A DNA stretch of 40,917 nucleotides from Folioceros fuciformis. Lineage: Eukaryota > Anthocerotophyta > Anthocerotopsida > Anthocerotales. Shown here in pieces: positions 19,940-31,265 of this stretch. The number at the start of each line of letters is the position of its first letter. Position 1 is the stretch's first letter. The stretch covers positions 1-40,917 of the forward strand of contig JBNGIO010006043.1 of NCBI GenBank assembly GCA_049999805.1, read 5' to 3'. Under the pieces are notes generated by a model. It ran no database searches. It had not been told where the DNA came from and saw only the letters and a program-made list of their open reading frames with translations. The position numbers were made by a program, and so were the translations under genes.

Positions 19940-20451
19940 ATGCAGGGGCTGCGGGCGCTTCTCGCTCGTAGAACATCCATTGCTCCGCCAGCTCACACCC
20001 GCAGGCTGTCGGTGGAAGCGGGCGGAAGGGAGAAGATCGTGAGTCCGATTGCCAGCTACGATTGTAATTTTACTCTCGCGATCTAATCTCGTTTCCATGA
20101 CTCGCATCTTCGATCACTTTGATCACTGTTTGCAGCTTCTGGATGACGATCCTTATCTGGCCCCCTACAAGTCTACGAAGAAGACAGTGGGCGCCATGAA
20201 ATCATTTGGGGATGTGCTCGTCCTGCTTGTCGTAGCAGGTGAGGTTTCATGCCCTGATGTCATTGAAGAAAGGCTGGATCTGTGTTACCATTCGTGTCGT
20301 GTTAGGTGACTTCTGTGGAGAGAAAATGAAGGTGACATCGATCCTGAACAAGATGGGAATGGTTTCGTTCTTTGTAGGTGGTGTGTATGAGATATTCTAC
20401 AGAGTCCAAGCACGGAAGGCTGCGAGAGCTGAAGAAGCGGAATCTGGCTAG
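19940..20451 (+). CDS. SDH7: succinate dehydrogenase subunit 7-like (plant complex II), 91 aa
   Basis: Exons 19940-20038, 20136-20238 and 20378-20451 sum to 276 nt. The N-terminus is rich in Arg, Leu and Ala with no acidic residues until about residue 26, like a mitochondrial presequence (MQGLRALLARR). It is followed by GGREKILLDDDPYLAPYKS, then one membrane segment (FGDVLVLLVVAGGVYEIFY, about residues 56-74) and a charged tail. The pattern REK-LL-D-KS-GDVL-VVAG-YEI matches what I recall of plant SDH7, an extra plant-specific subunit of respiratory complex II in the inner mitochondrial membrane. Its biochemical role in plants is unclear. The assignment rests on memory of a short family, so it is less certain than the larger genes. 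Confidence 0.68.
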
Positions 20452-20512
20452 CACTCCAGCTAGAGGACCCTCTTGTCTTCTGTTCCACCTCCGAAAATTG
20501 CAACGTGAGCCA

Positions 20513-20668
20513 TCGATCGTGCTGAACATGGCAGTGGTTTCCGTGTTTGTAATAGTGACATGCCGTGATTCTACAGGGTTGAGTTGTGGGAACGCTGCGA
20601 GGGCTGAAAAAGCTTAACTTGCTGGCGTGCAGCCGGCAGCATCCCTTGTCTTTTGTGCTACTTCCAGC
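20513..20668 (+). repeat. degenerate duplicate of the SDH7-like last exon
   Basis: The sequence about 175 bp downstream of the last exon repeats it with many differences: TTCTACAG, GCTGCGAG and GCTGAA blocks, and the 3' flank CTTGTCTTTTGTGCTACTTCC against CTTGTCTTCTGTTCCACCTCC, keep the same order and spacing. The copy lacks a conserved reading frame. Confidence 0.6.
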
Positions 20669-21333
20669 CAGTGCAGTCAGACCCGAATCCTCGAAAGCTT
20701 TCATTGCTGCCAGAGGAAGGGCAGGACGCTTCTTAGGCCATTTGGATCGTCCTTTCACCTCAAAACCGTCATGCCTTCTCTTCTTCTACGAGAAAAGAGG
20801 CTTTTACAGAACGAAGCAGGATGAAACCACAGAGCATGTAAAGCCAGCGGTAGGTAGAAAACACGGTGACAAGTGTAACAGAACCCTAATCGGATGACAA
20901 AGCAGCCCCGACTCCAAATCCCTTGTGGAAGAGTCTCTTCCTCTTCGATCCATGAGGGAAAAGGAATGCGGAGGATGCGTCCTGTTCAAGTATGATAAGA
21001 GTATGGGAGGAGGAAGTCCTAGGAGACGTATGTACTTTCGATCCAAGAGCGTCTCATGGATTTTCACAGCCTGTCAGTCAATCTTAGCGAAAAGCCTCCA
21101 CTTGGGTTCAGCCACTTTCTCGTCAGTCCGCTGCTTGGGTCTCTCCAACCAGAAGGTATGACTGACCTTGCTATTCGATTAATCAAGAATCCTGAATATT
21201 TTTTGTCAAAAAAAACTAAGGAAAATAAAAAGTCTCTCTCCATCAGAGACGCTCTCTAGCGCGGTCACTTTGGTGGACAGATGCCATGCAGTGTGTGTTG
21301 TTAGGCCCATCCTTGGACAGCGGTCCCTGATCG
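20669..21333. other. spacer upstream of the PPR gene, no gene seen
   Basis: Short open stretches on both strands have no domains. It presumably contains the promoter and 5' UTR of the PPR gene. An A-rich run lies at 21207-21235. Confidence 0.6.
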
Positions 21334-24246
21334 ATGGCCACAGTCTGGCAACCGGATTCGTTGTGGACTCAACAGAATCGTGGTGTGTGTACAAGGATTC
21401 TGCCAACAGCTCGGGCTCCCGCTCACTTCAATTCATGGAATGAAGCCCAGGCAAACAAGCAAGCGTCCAGGTGCAGTAGTTCGAGGAGCCCAGCACTTGT
21501 CATTCCGAGGAAATGTGTGGGTGGAGACGGATTATCCATGGATGGTCGTCGCCAGGAGCAGGAGCACTTGTGGCAACAGTTCTTTCTGGAGCCTACCATG
21601 TGGTGGGACAGCAGACGAGATAAGAAGAGCTCACATGCGCCTGACTTCCGGCGGAAGGGGTCAGGGGAGGTCCTGTGGTTAAATAGCATCCTCAAACCAG
21701 CTTGGGTGGATGAGCAGCTCGTGTGTTTGGATGAGCAGATGGGTCATGGTGCCTCTGCTGTCAAGTCCAGCTCTCCGGATAAGCCTGAACCCAGTGGCAG
21801 GAGTGCAGGATCGGTGACGCCTGGATCAGTGAGTATGTTATGTCAGCAGGGAAAGCTTTCTGAGGCTGTCGTAGCCCTGGAGTGTTTGGGGGAGACAATG
21901 TCTGCCATTTCTCCGTCTCTCTTTTCCACTGTGCTGAAGCTGTGTGCGGCTAAGAAGGATCTCGTTGTTGGGCGACGAGTTCATGAGCTGACGGTCAAAC
22001 TGGGGTACGATTCGAATGCGTACTTGGGGAAGCATATCTTGCGCATGTACGCATGTGGGGGTAGGCTAGAGGAGGCCATGAATGTGTTCACCAGGGTGAT
22101 CAAACCAGACGCCTTCATGTGGTCTTCCATAATCTCTGCACATGCTAAGCAGGGGAAACCTAAGGAGGCCATACAACTGTACCATGAGATGGGTGGGTCG
22201 GGAGTGAAGGCGGATGCCCACGTCTTTGTAGCTGTCCTTCAAGCTTGTGCATTCGCTAGCGACTTGGAATCTGGTAGAAAAGTGCACTGGGATGTGTTGC
22301 ACAGTGGCATTCCTCTGAACTTGTTTGTTGGCACCTCCCTGGTGGGAATGTATGCAAAATGTGGTGCACTGGAGGATGCTCGAAGGGTTTTTGACAACTT
22401 GGCCACCAAAGATGTGGTGACATGGACGGCTCTGCTTGGGGGCTATGCCGATCGTGGCTTCAGCCAAGAGGCTCTTGTTCTGTATGGACAAATGGAGGAG
22501 GAGGGCCTCATTGTGGCTGACCGTGTTACTTTTTCTTGTCTTCTGAAGGCATGTACACGCGCTGGCGACGTACTGAAGGGCAGGCAGTTGCACTCACAGA
22601 TAATGAAAGGGGTGCTGCTGCATGACACCGTGTTGGGCAACAGCCTGGTGGACATGTATGTAAAATGTGGTGAACTGAAAGATGCACATCAGGTTTTCGA
22701 CAGCTTGGCCACAAAAGATGTGGTGACATGGACGACCCTTATTGCTGGGTATGCACAGCAAGGTCTTGGCCAAGAGGCAATTGGTCTGTATGGGGAAATG
22801 CAGGAGGAAGGCCTGATTGTGGCTGACCATGTCACTTTTGCGTGCCTTCTGAAGGCCTGTACGAGCGCTGGTGCCTTGCAGAAGGGCGAGGAGCTATATT
22901 CACAGATTGTGGAAAGAGGACTCTTAGATTATCCCCTGGTGGGCAACTGTCTGGTGGACATGTATGCAAAATGTGGTGAACTAGAGGGTGCACGCCGGGT
23001 TTTTGACAGCCTGGCCACGAAGGATGTGGTGACATGGACCACGCTGATTGCTGGGTATGCAAATCATGGGCTTGGCCAAGAAGCAATCGTTCTGTCTGCA
23101 CAGATGGAGCAGGAGGGCCTGATTGTGGCTGACCATGTTACTTTGGCTTGCCTTCTGAAGGCCTGTGCAAGCACCGGGGCCTTACAGAAGGGCAGGCAGC
23201 TGCACTCACAGGTTGTGGAAAGAAAATTGCTAGATAACGTACTTGTGGGCAACTCCCTGGTGGACATGTATGCCAAATGTGGTGAACTGGAAGATGCACG
23301 CCGGGTTTTTGACAGGTTGGTCACCAAGGACGTGGTGACTTGGACCGCCCTGATATCTGCGTACGGTACTTGTGATGACGGTCACAGTGCACTGGCTTGT
23401 TTTGATGAAATGTTGCTTGCCGGTATTCAGCCTGATGGTGCTACATTATCTTGCCTTCTGGCAGCCTGCAGTCACGAGGGGCTTGTCCACGAGGGTCGCA
23501 AGCACTTCGATTCCATGGCTGAACAGCATGGTATCAAACCCACGGTTGAGCATTACAGTTGCATGATTGATCTCCTTGGGCGTGCGGGCTATCTAGATGA
23601 GGCAGAGAACATGCTGTTATCATGTGAAAGCCAAAGCAATGTCGTGGGGTTGACATCGTTGTTGAACGCCTGCAAAAGTCACGGGGATATTGAGAGGGCC
23701 ACGCGGTGCTTTGAAACTCTGCTCAAACTAGAGCCTCAGAGTGCTTCCGCATATGTGCTCATGGCCAATGCCTACGCAGACGCAGGTAGATGGAGCGATG
23801 TGGACAGGATCGAAACCCTGAGACTGGCCGCAGGAGCTAACAAGAAACCTGCCATGGCAACCATCGAGGTGAACACGCAAGTACATAGATTTGTGGTGGG
23901 AGAAAAAAGAGAGGATATTGCACTTCAAGTAGAGAGCACGAATGCTCGGTTGAAGCAGGAGGGCGGCCACGCCCCTCACACAAACTTGGTGTTGAAGCCA
24001 GTGTGCGAGAAGGAAAAGGAAGATGCGCTTTGCGGGCATGCTGAGAAGCTAGCTCTTGCATTTGGTCTCTTGAACACTCCGAGCGGGACACCCCTGGTGG
24101 TAACCAAGAATCTCCGCATGTGCAGTGACTGCCACAGTTCCACGGAGGTCATGTCAAGGCTCGAACGGAGACACATTGTTGTAAGGGATGGGTACCGCGT
24201 TCATCGATTTGCGGATGGATCTTGCAGTTGTAAGGGTCGACCTTGA
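21334..24246 (+). CDS. PLS-class PPR protein with variant DYW (KP/GRP-type) deaminase domain, 970 aa
   Basis: An intronless ORF. Residues 1-150 form a variable N-terminus that probably includes an organelle-targeting peptide. Then come P, L and S pentatricopeptide motifs, with three near-identical P-L-S triplets of exactly 102 residues (Asp360, 462, 564, 666 end the S motifs), then E1/E2 motifs (IEVNTQVHRF, preceded by NKKPA where the PG box usually has PG) and a DYW-type domain. The deaminase zinc site is present: His902-Ala-Glu904, and Cys930 and Cys933 (CSDCH). The C-terminal CxC is kept (Cys964, Cys966), but the protein ends Lys-Gly-Arg-Pro, not Asp-Tyr-Trp. Classical DYW domains convert C to U in organelle RNA; the KP/GRP variant clade is linked to U-to-C editing. 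The target is unknown. The start is the first ATG of the frame. Confidence 0.93.
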   Translation: MATVWQPDSLWTQQNRGVCTRILPTARAPAHFNSWNEAQANKQASRCSSSRSPALVIPRKCVGGDGLSMDGRRQEQEHLWQQFFLEPTMWWDSRRDKKSSHAPDFRRKGSGEVLWLNSILKPAWVDEQLVCLDEQMGHGASAVKSSSPDKPEPSGRSAGSVTPGSVSMLCQQGKLSEAVVALECLGETMSAISPSLFSTVLKLCAAKKDLVVGRRVHELTVKLGYDSNAYLGKHILRMYACGGRLEEAMNVFTRVIKPDAFMWSSIISAHAKQGKPKEAIQLYHEMGGSGVKADAHVFVAVLQACAFASDLESGRKVHWDVLHSGIPLNLFVGTSLVGMYAKCGALEDARRVFDNLATKDVVTWTALLGGYADRGFSQEALVLYGQMEEEGLIVADRVTFSCLLKACTRAGDVLKGRQLHSQIMKGVLLHDTVLGNSLVDMYVKCGELKDAHQVFDSLATKDVVTWTTLIAGYAQQGLGQEAIGLYGEMQEEGLIVADHVTFACLLKACTSAGALQKGEELYSQIVERGLLDYPLVGNCLVDMYAKCGELEGARRVFDSLATKDVVTWTTLIAGYANHGLGQEAIVLSAQMEQEGLIVADHVTLACLLKACASTGALQKGRQLHSQVVERKLLDNVLVGNSLVDMYAKCGELEDARRVFDRLVTKDVVTWTALISAYGTCDDGHSALACFDEMLLAGIQPDGATLSCLLAACSHEGLVHEGRKHFDSMAEQHGIKPTVEHYSCMIDLLGRAGYLDEAENMLLSCESQSNVVGLTSLLNACKSHGDIERATRCFETLLKLEPQSASAYVLMANAYADAGRWSDVDRIETLRLAAGANKKPAMATIEVNTQVHRFVVGEKREDIALQVESTNARLKQEGGHAPHTNLVLKPVCEKEKEDALCGHAEKLALAFGLLNTPSGTPLVVTKNLRMCSDCHSSTEVMSRLERRHIVVRDGYRVHRFADGSCSCKGRP
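22411..23328 (+). repeat. three 306-nt coding tandem repeats in the PPR gene
   Basis: The GATGTGGTGACATGGAC landmark or its close variant recurs at 22411, 22717, 23023 and 23329, a period of exactly 306 nt (102 codons, one P-L-S triplet). The units differ by scattered substitutions, so this is duplication followed by divergence. Confidence 0.9.
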
Positions 24247-25412
24247 GGGTGATAATGACCAAGACCTCGCCTCACCTTCGGTAGCGGACATGCATCTTTC
24301 GCTTTATCCCCTCTGAAGCTGCAGCATCACCAAAGAAGCAACACCAGGGGGGGCGGGGGGGGCCGCGGAGAGGGGGCTGTTGTCAGCCACATTTAGGGTA
24401 TCTCGCAAGAAGCGGGAGGAAGACGTGTTTCAGATTGTTAATCGCAGGGGCTGCTTGCGGGTCTCAGGCAGGAGCCATTTGAAGGAACTCCCTCTTTTGC
24501 CGAGACTTCCACCATGAAGCCAGATGTTTGCAGTTCTGAATCCAGCAAGGGTTTGCCGGGAGATGCCGGTGCTGCAAGCTGCATGTCGGCCTGTTCAGAA
24601 GAGCCGAATTGGATGACATGCATTGTCCTAGAGGTGAGTGTATTGGACAAGCTGGCCCTTTGCACGATCCACATTCGGTGGCTACCTGGGTCTCCGTGTT
24701 GCTTCTTGCGGTGAGGCGTGGACAGGACTTGCAGCCAGTCCTGCACCGTCCTTGTAACTTGACATAACGAGTCCCCCCCTGTCCAAGGTGTCCGTTATCC
24801 CGTAACTTGACTATTCATGACAAATTCCCCTTCTGCACTCCCACCATCGTAAACCGTTCCCTGTCACTGGCGCGTTACTGTACATGAATGACAGCCCCTT
24901 TTGCCTGTCCTGTTACAGGACAGTGAGAGATGAATGCAGGGCGCATTGGGCAACGCGCCCGCGATACGATTGAATACCATGTCCATGGAGTAAAATTTGA
25001 ATCTATGATTATATTTCTGCTGGAAATCTGGGCAATATGCATATATACATATGTATACATATGCTCAATGAAGCTGAAGACTTGAAGGATGGGCATGGAA
25101 GAGCCTTGAGAGGGATCTTATATTTTCTATATATAGATAACTCGTGTAACGGGAAGGTGTGAATCGTTTGGGAAGCCTCCTCAGTTGGCTGTCCGTCTGA
25201 GAGGCGTGTAGAGTATAGAGGAGCTGAAGGTGTGTAGTAGGCTGAGGACTTGGCATGCCTGACACCATGCTCCTTCAATTCAGGCCCCAGCAGGCGATGC
25301 GTCGAGTGAAGTGAAGGGGAGTAGATGTAGCTGTTGCTGCTGCTGCTCTCATTACCACGCGATTTCTGCTGGATATGGGAGCAAGTGGAGCCCGGTGAGT
25401 GAGCAGGCCGCC
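24247..25412. other. spacer between PPR and UBP26 genes
   Basis: It contains a G-run (24347-24362, G7-C-G8) that could form a quadruplex, a 16-bp palindrome of CATATG/TATA type at 25048-25063, and a TATA-like TATATATAG near 25128. I see no further gene. Confidence 0.6.
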
Positions 25413-28400
25413 ATGAGGTACTCGGACGGGCCCAATACCAGGCAGAATGGGAAGAAACAACGGTGCGATCCGGTGCAGGAGACTCTCAGGTGATAATCTC
25501 TGACGCGAGACTCTGCAGGTGTGTGGCTGTGCTGCCTGCTGCTTGCTCGGGGGACTGGGGGAGTGGTGACACGGCTCTCAGGCAACCCTAAACCGGGCTC
25601 ACACTGCTAGGGGGCCCGGGTGGTTGAGATTAGACGGGAGATTGTGGGTGGGAATGCGTGTTAGAATGGTCTTTGGCTCGGAAGAGGGGGCTTTAGCATT
25701 AGAATGCGGGAATTCGGCTTTGTGATTGGATGGGAGGGGCTTGTGCCTGTTAGTCTGCTGCATTGCTGTAGAGTCCAGCTGGTTGCGTGCTGAATCCGGA
25801 GAATCCGGGTGACTGATGGATAGTCATGCTTTTGTGTCGCGGTGCTTGGCAACAGGAAGATCGATCGGACGAAGGAAATTGGTCAGGATGATATTGGCCA
25901 GCTGTACAATCTGGACAAGCCTTACTGTAGTGGTTGTAGGACGAATTCCAAAGACTCGCCGAATTGCTTCTGCGGGTTAGTCCCTACCAGCGGCGTGCGC
26001 AAGCAAGGTCTTTGGCAGAAGGCTAGCGAGATGATGGCAGATCTTGGTCCTGATCCGAGTGAGAGGATGCGGCCGGATGGTAGCTCTCCTTCGGGGTTGA
26101 CAAACTTGGGAGCGACCTGTTACGTGAATAGCGTCTTGCAATGTCTGTACATGAACCGGGCGTTTCGGTATGGCGTGTTGTCGGCTGAGCCTGAATTGGT
26201 TGAACGGCAACCTGTGCTATACCAGCTTTGCCGGCTTTTCGCATTGCTTCACTGTGGGAAGAGAAATGCCGTCGACTCAGCTGCATTTGCTAGCACCTTG
26301 GAGCTCGACAATGCTATCCAACAGGATGGCCAAGAGTTCATGAAGTTGCTGCTTTCTCTGCTGGAAAGGGTTCTCAGCCAATCCAGAAATCGACATGCAC
26401 AAAACGTGGTTCAAAATGTTTTTCGGGGGACATTCTCATATGTCACCAAGTAAGCTGCTGCTGCTACCACAGCTTGTGCTGCCACCGCCGTTGACTTTCA
26501 AAAGCTGCTTGATATGTTTTCGAGATTGCGACTAGCTTGTAACAAATATTGGTGTTTGACTTTCGATCTGCCCATGTCGTCCTTGCAGGTGTGCAAGATG
26601 CCGACAGGACTCTGATGCCTCTAAGCAGTTGGTGGATTTTTATGAGCTGGAATTGAATGTAAAAGGATTTTCTAGCTTGGAGGAGAGCATGGAGGATTAT
26701 TTCAGTGAAGAGAAGCTGCAAGGGGAAAATCAATACTTGTGTGAGCTTTGCAAAGTCCGTGTTGATGCCACTCACTACACGCAACTACGGTCTCTGCCAC
26801 CCGTGTTGAATTTCCATCTGAAGAGATTTGTTTTCAACTCCAAGGTTTTGTATCAGGCTTTCCTCTTGAAGTGGACGCAGTGCTGGGTTTCGAATCACAG
26901 TGTCCTGAATCTGACAGGGTGCTTTTGCAACTGAACTGTGTTGCAGACGGCAACAAAGAAGAAGGTGACTTCCAAGTTCAGCTTTCCAAGGACTCTGGAC
27001 ATGGCACCCCGACTCTGTGGTTCAGGGGTTGCTGGCTCTGGGGCCGGAGGAAGACGGTCTTTGTACACACTGTCTGCAATTCTGGTGCACAGAGGGAATA
27101 TGGCAAACAGTGGCCACTATGTTGCACATGTGAAAGATGAGTGCACCGGACAATGGTGGCAGCTTGATGACGAAGACGTCACAAGTCTGGGATACCACCC
27201 ACTTGGAGAGGTGCCAACTGGAATGGCTCGGAAAAGGGACGTGGAAGGGAAAGATGGAGAGAGGTCTTCAAGGAATTTGGATGGCCCTGGGGATGGAAAT
27301 GCATCCTCTGTGGATCAAGATGTGCTCACATCCGCTGATGCATACATGCTCATGTACAGTAGTGTAGATCAGCCGAGCAACAGCCATGGTGCAGTTCTGG
27401 AATCCTTGCCAGAGCAGCTACAACGTGAAGCGGATCAAATAAATGAAGAATTTTGTAGATCTTGTGATGAGTACAATGTGAAGAAGGAGTATGTTATGCA
27501 TGAAATTGCCAATCGCAAGGCAGAAGTGAGGGACACACTTGCTGAGGTGCAGGTTAAAGAACAAGAACTGACGTTTCATTGGATTTCAGCTGACTGGCTC
27601 CGGAATTGGGCAGACAACTTGCAACCACCGTAAGTAGACAAATGAGACCCTTGTCTGCGATTTGATTACACTATCTTGCAACTCTGACAGTTGGGAATGC
27701 TGTACTTGTGCAGTACCTGCAAGTCTAGGGCTCTGGGGTTTGCAGCTTGCATTGTCTGTGTTTGTTGCCGTGCGTCAAGCTGAAGGATACAACACATTGT
27801 CAGAATCATTTGATCCCTGACAACAGTGGGGATCCTGGATCTAAGCAATTGCTGGAAATGGTTGCAGACCTCCCATTGATAATCATCAACTTCTTTGTCA
27901 TCATGAGAAGGTCCCGCCAAAGAAGCTGCCACTCATGAAGCGTCTCTCTGTGATGGCTTGGAAGCTTTTAGAAAGTAAGGTGTGTGATTCACATCATGTT
28001 CTTCTTGCCTGCCGTAGTTGTGGTGCTTGTCAAGCCTTCAGTTCTCACGGCCTTACTGGATTTCAATCCAGAAGATGATGCATTTACCGAGTCAGGAAAT
28101 CTGCGAATAGTTGCCAACAGAACCAGGGGGTATGTTGCCCATGGATCTTTTCAAAGGAGTTGCTTCTTTGATGAAAACAGCGGAGGGACTGCTGCATAAC
28201 CTTCATGTCCTTGCCTGCTGCATCTGCTGTTTGTTGCGTTGAAGTATGGATCTGGACGTCTAATCCACGTTATTTGAGAAAAAATCTTCTGAACCTTGCA
28301 GTTCTCAATGGACCACTCAACTCGGTGAAGCTTGTCATTTTTAGTTTCTCAACGGTGTCTTTTGCTGTTTTACCCAGTATGGTGGAGGTCCCGCACTTTC

Positions 28401-30954
28401 AAGTAAAGACTTTTGTGCGTCGTGTATATTTGAGGAGGCAAAACTATCAGCACATGCAGATAGCTTTCGAGATCAAAGAGCTGCAATGAGGGAACTAGCA
28501 GACGCTGTATGTCGGAGACCAACAAGTGATGGCGATCAGTACTATGTCTCAAGACCCTGGTGGGTAGAACAGTTTTCCCTGAAGACGGGGTTTTTTTTTT
28601 TTTTTTCACTTATGTCCTTTCAGTCATAACCAAGTCTGGGTGCTGGTGCAGGTTTCTGCAGTGGCACCGCCGCAAGCCGGCAGATGCCCCAATCGAGGCA
28701 GATGCCACCCCTACAGCTGCTCTGAGATGTCAACATGGCCAACTGCTACCTGAAGATGCACCGAGTGCAAAGCGCCAGGCAGTGCCAGAGGTTCTTTGGC
28801 AATACTTTCGTCAAACTGCTGCACTAGTTGAAGGAGCAGATCCTGTTGGTTATCAGGCATTTGAAAGAGATTCCGACACTTGTCCCGTCTGCGACATCCA
28901 GAGGAAACTGGTGGCTTCGAAGCAGGAAGGCCTGAGGTATGTATGTGCACAGGTTTTGGGTAAACATCTGGAGAGTTGGGTCATGTCTATGCTGGTATTT
29001 GCTGGTATTGTGCTGGGTTGTCTCTGCTTTTGAAGGTAGTGTCTGCTTTTATCTGATCAGGGCAAACAAACTCGAGCAAAGGCAAAAACATGATGCACTT
29101 TACATGGGAAAGAGTCCGGTTTTAGTGCCTGGTGTGACATATTATCTCGTGCCAACAAATTGGATACTCCAGTGGCGTACCTATCTTGGAGCAAGTGGCA
29201 AAAATGTGTTGACAGTTGATGAGCCGAATGGACTAGAAGCCATGATTTTGTCTCTCATATGCCCTATGGTGATTTTCTTTTCGTCTGCTAGTATTCACAC
29301 ATTGGGTATCAGCTTTTGTAACTTATGACTAATTTCTTTTCTTGTGTTTCTGGCAGCATGACCGTCTGATTCACAAGCCACCTCTCTTATGTAGAACACG
29401 GAAAGGGGAACTTGTGCAGCGGACCTCTAATGTATGAGTCGTCTCTACCATTTACCAGTTATTTTCTTTTCTGATTCTGGAGCTCTCGTTCTTTGTTGGG
29501 CCATGCATCTAACAGCATGCCTTGTCTACAGGAGGACAATTTTACTGTTGTAACAGAGGCTGATTGGCATTACTTGCAACAAGAGTGGTGTGTGGATCCT
29601 GGAAGGGGTATCAAGGCAACTGTTTTAGAAGCAAATCCATTGGGGGAAGGTAGTAGTGGGATCATTGAGCGAACTGGAAGCAAGTCTAGCAAGTCTCAAA
29701 CAACGGCTCCCACAGATGATCCAGAAATCTGTGCTGCAAAAATGGATCTTGATGATGTGGAGTACCGGCAATCTCCAGTTGTCCCCATCTTGGTCACCCA
29801 TCCAGAGGTTTGTTTCCCAGCTGCATTTTTCCAAGTATTTTTTATCGTTGTCACAATCTGAGGTTGGTAATGTGTGACAGGTCTGCAGGTTGTGTGCTGA
29901 AGATATGGAGAGCCTTGAGCTAATGAGCAAGTTGAATTATTCACATGGGACCATAACCGTAGATCTTGTGAGAGGGAAAGAACCTCCACCTTCCGTCCTT
30001 GCTGCATCAGGTCCTGGGCCCGAAATAGATCGGCGGACATCTAAGCGTCCAAGGCGTGGCTCTGCAAGCACCAGTGGCCGAGTTTCTCTGACTGTTTCAT
30101 CAGAGACCACCATCTACCAACTGAAGCTCCAAATCTGGGAGGCACTTTCGGTAAGCCATATGCGCTTTGGTGCTGAGAAATGAGGCCTCAATTTGGATTG
30201 GAAGATGTTCTGTGTACGGTGTCCTGAATTTGTGTCCCTGTTCTATGTGAGAAGGTTGCGATTAAGAATCAACGATTACATTTTGGGAAAGAGGAGCTGA
30301 CAAAAGAGTCTGCTACCCTGGCAGACGTTAACATACTAGATGGGTCACATTTGTGGGTTATGGACACTGGCGAGTATGAAAACCTGGATATTGCAGGTAG
30401 TGCTCTCAATTCTGGAGTACAAGCTATGGAAGTTGTGTGGTGGTTCTGTGTTCTAATGAATTATTACTTGCGCAGAGGAATTACCAGACATGGAGTTCTC
30501 GCAGCCTACTGGTGTGGAGGAAGGCTTTAGGGGAACGCGTCTGTTGATGGGGGGCTTATCCAGTCTGGTGGAAGCCACACATGGTCAGTATGACGCAATC
30601 CCAACTGATTTGGAAAAGCTAGACGCTGCGACTAATACTCTGCCTGAGCCGTTGCATCAATTGCCTTCTAATACTACTGAAATGGCTAGCAACTTGGAGT
30701 ATGTTGACGAGACGAAGCATGGTTTACAGGATAGAATTTCCGACTCTCTTGATGGCTTTCGTGTTGAGTTGCGAATTGTGGAGGAAACAGACGGTTTGCA
30801 GTCTGCACAGGCGTGCCCAACTGTTGACGTTGACATGGATGATTCTTTGGAAGATTGCACTGCCTCCTCCAAATCCTGTAAATCATCTGACACTGACAGG
30901 TCCGATCCATTATCACGGGTAGTAAATATGAAGGAAAGTTTTGTTCGAACTTGA
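25413..30954 (+). CDS. UBP26: ubiquitin C-terminal hydrolase, UBP26/USP48 type, 1212 aa
   Basis: Thirteen exons (25413-25489, 25856-26449, 26589-26844, 26947-27629, 27868-27979, 28378-28559, 28652-28936, 29061-29268, 29357-29431, 29532-29807, 29881-30150, 30255-30396, 30476-30954) total 3639 nt in phase. It is a cysteine protease that removes ubiquitin; Arabidopsis UBP26 acts on histone H2B and is needed for heterochromatic silencing. The Cys box [16 protein letters not shown] holds Cys114, QQDGQEF follows, a CxxC pair (CARC, CELC) forms the zinc ribbon, and the His box NSGHYVAHV holds His366. Then come three DUSP-like segments (QWWQLDD to [37 protein letters not shown]) and a ubiquitin-like C-terminal part ([22 protein letters not shown]-like). 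The family end [11 protein letters not shown] is followed by about 135 extra acidic, Ser-rich residues. An AACCCTAAA telo-box lies in intron 1 (25584-25592). Confidence 0.94.
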
Positions 30955-31265
30955 GGAGATGCGCATTCTTTTTGTATGGGGCTCTTGTTCCCACTCCCTG
31001 CAGTCTCTGGTTGGAGGTTCTCCAGATCAAGCCGGAGACGAGGGAAGGGCTCTCTCTATTGCAGTAATGTTGTACAGATCAATTGAAGTATTTCCTTTGC
31101 ATCCCAGGAATGCTGTGTAGTGGCAAGGGACTATGTGCTCTAAAGGCATAGGATCATACTCAACATCCAACGGCAGACTACAAATGAAAAGTTGTCTGTC
31201 ACATGATTATCTACAAGAAAAGATCCGTCAATTCCAAGAAATGAATGGCTTGGAATAGTAATGCT
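30955..31265. other. spacer between convergent UBP26 and L24 genes
   Basis: 311 bp between the two stop codons; presumed 3' UTRs. I see nothing else. Confidence 0.6.

Noticed and set aside
22066-22593. 175-codon minus-strand ORF and other antisense ORFs in the PPR gene
   Set aside because: They are shadows of the repeated PPR frame; the same pattern recurs every 306 nt.
28205-28489. 94-codon plus-strand ORF near UBP26 exon 6
   Set aside because: It overlaps exon 6 in the wrong frame; the right frame gives YGGGPAL and CASC that continue the family protein.
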